64,000 nt of DNA from Lutraria lutraria (taxonomy: Eukaryota; Mollusca; Bivalvia; Venerida; Mactridae). Positions 60,603 to 64,000 of this stretch are shown one piece after another. Position 1 is the stretch's first letter, and every line of letters starts with the position of its first letter. Under the pieces are notes generated by a model. The model saw nothing but the letters and a program-made list of their open reading frames with translations, searched no databases and was not told the DNA's origin. Made by a program: the position numbers and the translations under genes. The stretch is taken from positions 16,685,528 through 16,749,527 of the forward strand of contig OZ026851.1 of assembly GCA_964023205.1 (NCBI GenBank), given 5' to 3'.

Positions 60603-61573
60603 CACAGGTAACTGTATCATGAATAGATTATAAAAATATGAAAAAAAATTTTTTTTTAAATATTCATTAATATGTTAACAAGGTATATTTCAACCAAAAT
60701 TCTCTGGACGATCACTGAGTGACTTTTGTTTTTCAATCTAATCAAGGATTCCGGTGAATTCATGCAAATGAATATACTTTTTACGGCCGTAATTGAACAA
60801 AAACATATTCCTGCATTAAAAGCTTACATTATTTTACCTTCATAACATGTAATTCAACGTTTCAATTTCGATTTTATCTAAATATCAACGTAAAAACTTC
60901 ATTTTGTCATTGTGACCTCGATGACTCTTGAGAAATCCCAGTGTATTTTGTAACGTTCGTTTTCATTGACCGGGAACCAATTCTTGTACATACGTCATTT
61001 CACCTGGGAAAACTCCTTTGAAATCGGCCAATGAAAATCGTTGTCACAAACTGGATAGCACGCGTGTCATATGAACCAAAATGGAGTCTATCGGGGATAA
61101 AAATTAAAGCCGAAATTTGTTTATTGCTTAAACATTCACATGTAACGAATTTACAAATTGTCATGGGGGTAAATGTGTTCCAACAGTTTAGTTTTCTAAG
61201 TGTAGCTGTTCATTATGTTTGTACACAACGGTTAAAACTAAATATCGTCTATTTTATGTAAATTTAGTGGATGTCAAAATCACCTCAGTGATCGTCCCGA
61301 AGCATTGATTTACATTTTGTGGCATAACTCGTGAACTAGATGACGGATTTCTCTGGTATTTTGCAAGAATGTTGTTTTAACAATATGTTTTATGAATATA
61401 ATCGATCACTGGAAATATCTTTAGCCAAAAAATGTTTTTGATGCTTTAAAAATCTTGGGTTTTTTGTTGAAATATACCTTGTTAACATATTAATAAATAG
61501 TGATTTTTTTAAAATCAGTATTTATTTTTTTATTCATTCATTTAATAAACTATTCATGATACAGTTACCTGTG
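60603..61573. mobile_element. hAT-like element 2 with 'cacaggtaac' TIRs
   Basis: 'cacaggtaactgtatcatga' and 'tcatgatacagttacctgtg' are perfect inverted ends; inner arms with 'gttaacaaggtatatttcaa' are also inverted (about 60,674 and 61,470). Flanking 'cttccgcc' and 'cttccgca' match 7 of 8. It is 971 bp and non-coding. The 172-codon frame at 60,102-60,620 starts inside this TIR and is not considered a gene. Confidence 0.83.
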
Positions 61574-61675
61574 CTTCCGCACTTTCAAAATCTTGGGTAA
61601 TTATTACTTCTTGTAAATATCTGGACTGTTGTTCCATAGAAATTGGTAGAATAAGTTTTGGACTTTTCGAATTAA

Positions 61676-61875
61676 AACAAGAGTGCCAGGTCACAAAATA
61701 CGCCCGTCAAGGGGCATATTTAACTCAGAAGTACCTTGGCTGATTGGGCTGGTTATCGAACTTGACTGAGATCTCATGACCACAAACATTTCCGTCAAGT
61801 TTGGTGACGATCCGAATGAAACTGTTTGAATTAGAAAGCGGACATCGTTGTGGACGCCGCCCGCCAACCCGCTCG
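61676..61875. repeat. Dispersed 'aaacaagagtgcc' repeat
   Basis: It opens with 'aaaacaagagtgccaggtca' and closes with GC-rich 'ggacgccgcccgccaaccc'. The 'gtttggtgacgatccgaatg' segment parallels 'gtttggtgaagatccaatc' in the B1/B2 cores, so it may be a remote relative. Confidence 0.4.
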
Positions 61876-61894
61876 CCCGTGTATAAACAATAAA

Positions 61895-63023
61895 AACTAT
61901 AACAAAACGTTATAGGTAGACAAATTACAAAATGCATATAAGTTTATGTTTTTTTGTATGAATTTGCTTTTTCATAAAGGATATTGACTGTATATTTCAT
62001 TCACTCCTACATTAAGGAGAATATGAAATATTTACATGATATGAGTAAAACACATTATAATGACAATCATGAGTATTTGACAAATGAATAAATTCATGTA
62101 TATATAGTTCACAAGAACATGGTAATATCATACAATTCATCATTTAAATAGAGTCAACCCTAAACGCTAACGAACTCACCATAAATCTGAGCACTATCAT
62201 ACAACCACATTGAACTTCAAAATAGCCACACAACAACTTATCTAGGCAATGCCTTCATGATTTACTTACCTGTCAACTATTAATAGATTCAGTCATCACC
62301 ATTAGCCAATCAAATTGCCAGGATTAGCCAAACTAGTAATAATCACTACACTATATACTCACAAACAGCTATAATAAACTAATACTCGTAAGTGTAATTC
62401 GTCTAGAAAAAGGATTCATTATAAGAGAACTTCTCACATTACATATCAGTAGATGGTGTCATGTGGTTATTTTCTAGACGAATTATACTTACGAGTATTT
62501 GTTTATTATAGCTGTTTGCGAGTACTTACTGTATTGTCTATTACTATGATGGCTAATCCTGGCCATCATTGGACTGGCTATTCGTCGCGTTACCTGTCAT
62601 GTTTGACTGAATCTGTTCGTCCGCTCTGTTGTTGAAACGCAAGTAAGTAATGTAGGCATCGTTCTATAATGTTAACGTGGCATAATATCGGGAACATCAT
62701 TAGATGTAAGTTTAATGTGGTTGTATCATATCAGACTATGGTGGATTTGGTAGTATTTAGGGTGTACTTTATTCCATTGATGTATGGTATGGTAATACCA
62801 TGGCCTACATGTGAACTATATACATGAATGTATTCATTTGTCAAATACTCATGCTTGTCAAAGTATGTGTATTATCTATAACGTGTAAATATGTTTTACT
62901 CTCCAAAATGGAGGAATGAATAAAGTAGACGGTCAATATCCTTTATGAAAAAAGCAACTTCATACAAAAAACTTAAACCAATGCTTCTTGTAATTCGTCT
63001 AACTATAACGTTTTGTTATAGTT
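61895..63023. mobile_element. Foldback element, arms over 500 bp
   Basis: Arms at 61,895-62,410 and 62,470-63,023 are inverted copies with moderate divergence outward and high identity near the centre, where 'gctataataaac' and 'tcgtctagaaaa' meet their complements. The loop is about 59 bp. The ends 'aactataacaaaacgttata' and 'ataacgttttgttatagtt' are themselves near-palindromic. It is non-coding and could form a very long hairpin RNA if transcribed. Confidence 0.85.
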
Positions 63024-63375
63024 GTTCTAGTTATCTGTCATTTAGACTAGTTTACAGTATATCACGCATTTAGGAACGAGGATTTAACAACCAATATAAG
63101 TTATTACGCACATAAAGGCAGCTGCTTTGCTTGTACGTTTCTAGTGTAACAACCTCCTTTGAATGTAAGCGATGTTGATGTTGATGTTTAATTCGATCTA
63201 CTACACCTGCCTGCTGCTGTTGCCTTGTAAGGCCGTTCGTTTGCTACCAAATTCTGTTACTGCGTTACATAGAAATATTAAAAGACGATTTCCAGAAAGG
63301 CCATCGCAACCATCCTGTCTTTCTACAGCCATCTATGAGACCGGGAAAACATTGAACTTAAACAAAATAGACGGA
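63024..63375. other. Gene-free stretch
   Basis: A 68-codon plus frame at 63,172-63,378 has no recognisable domain. Confidence 0.4.
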
Positions 63376-63540
63376 TGAGCTTTTGCCCGAGTGAGCTTTT
63401 GTCGGTTGCAAAAAAAGACGGGAGAGCGAATATTCGGACTAGTAAAATAACGAGAGAGCTTTTTGTCCGGGTGCAAAAAAGACGGGAGAGCGAATATTCG
63501 GAGTAGTAAAATAACGAGAGAGCTTTTGTCCGGGGAAGAT
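63376..63540. repeat. 64-bp tandem repeat, about 2.5 units
   Basis: 'gacgggagagcgaatattcg' begins at 63,417 and 63,481, 64 bp apart, with 'agtaaaataacgagagagct' and 'ttttgtccgg' following in each. A partial unit (gagcttttgcccg) precedes. Confidence 0.85.
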
Positions 63541-64000
63541 TTTGTCCGGATACCCACCACCTCCAAACCGTTGAGGTGACAGTGTTTAGTAATTATAAAT
63601 CTTACCACCTAATTGATTGAAACATTGTACTCCACATTGCTACACAAATACTGTGGATAAATTGATTTTCATTACGTATATTAAATCAATGGCGGAAGGA
63701 TATGGATGGCAATGGTTAAATACACCGATAGACTCTCCCATGCTGAAACAATATACAACATAAAATGGCAATAACGTCTTCGGCTAGACCTCATGAAATA
63801 AATTAACACCAACATCATTACAGAAATCACATCAAACGAGATTATACGAGAGTCGTGGGAGATGACGAGACTACAGCTCATGAGTCCAGCTAGCTCTCGT
63901 GAAAGGTAAAGCCTCACAGTACATGCTGTGATGATTCCGACAATATTCTCACCGTATTAAACAAAAAGCTTATTTTATCCAATTGATCTAGACTCTATTG
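63541..64000. other. Gene-free stretch
   Basis: No coding, RNA or repeat feature recognised; a minus frame at 63,681-63,917 is featureless. Confidence 0.4.

Noticed and set aside
60102..60620. 172-codon minus-strand open frame, the longest in the window
   Set aside because: It starts inside the hAT-like TIR and runs through the Tc1-like element's end in AT-rich DNA. No domain is recognised, and mobile-element boundaries cut across it.

Overview
This window reads as non-coding, repeat-dense DNA from an animal nuclear genome. It is AT-rich, has no open frame above about 170 codons, and contains no prokaryote-style gene, operon, rRNA or CRISPR array. Several families point to a mollusc, most likely a bivalve: tandem-cored elements ending in a 'gggccat.atggccc' hairpin next to 'caagag', a tRNA-headed SINE with a MetaSINE-like tail, and repeats containing 'gtgaccttgacctttgag'. 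The phylum is inferred from my knowledge of these families; no species can be named. I see no intact host protein-coding gene. The only protein homology is three broken transposon genes: a LINE reverse transcriptase (about 2.3-3.6 kb, minus), a MULE-type transposase C-terminus with one intron (about 46.95-47.63 kb, minus) and a Tc1/mariner-like transposase (59.4-60.1 kb, minus).

Layout. 1-10.4 kb: dispersed MITEs, the LINE relic, a 0.9-kb element bounded by TTAA with perfect terminal repeats, a palindromic MITE abutting a SINE, and a perfect palindromic X-box. 10.4-24.9 kb: a SINE, then three tandem arrays in succession, a 58-bp satellite of 46 units, a 26-bp repeat of 6 units, and a 74-bp satellite of about 150 units with higher-order duplications. 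24.9-31.5 kb: quiet sequence with hAT-like MITEs and SINE copies. 31.5-39.7 kb: two tandem-cored elements (about 145-bp core) flank a 3.3-kb TIR element that has split a 100-bp minisatellite. The 3.3-kb element contains two tRNA-like sequences in a 203-bp tandem duplication. 40.9-46.3 kb: several nested MITEs. 46.9-50.9 kb: MULE-type pseudogene, then a hAT-like element with a Mutator-like element nested in it, then another hAT-like MITE. 51.1-57.0 kb: three members of the hairpin/'caagag' family with alternating 155/164-bp core repeats, one nested in another, and a SINE in the outer one. 57-64 kb: quiet sequence, the Tc1/mariner element, a second hAT-like element, a 1.1-kb foldback element and a 64-bp tandem repeat.

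The 'genes working together' here are transposon families. The most informative content is the order of insertions, readable from target-site duplications and reconstructed empty sites, and the large multi-array satellite block. All coordinates and repeat counts were read by eye; edges of diverged elements can be off by several to tens of bases.
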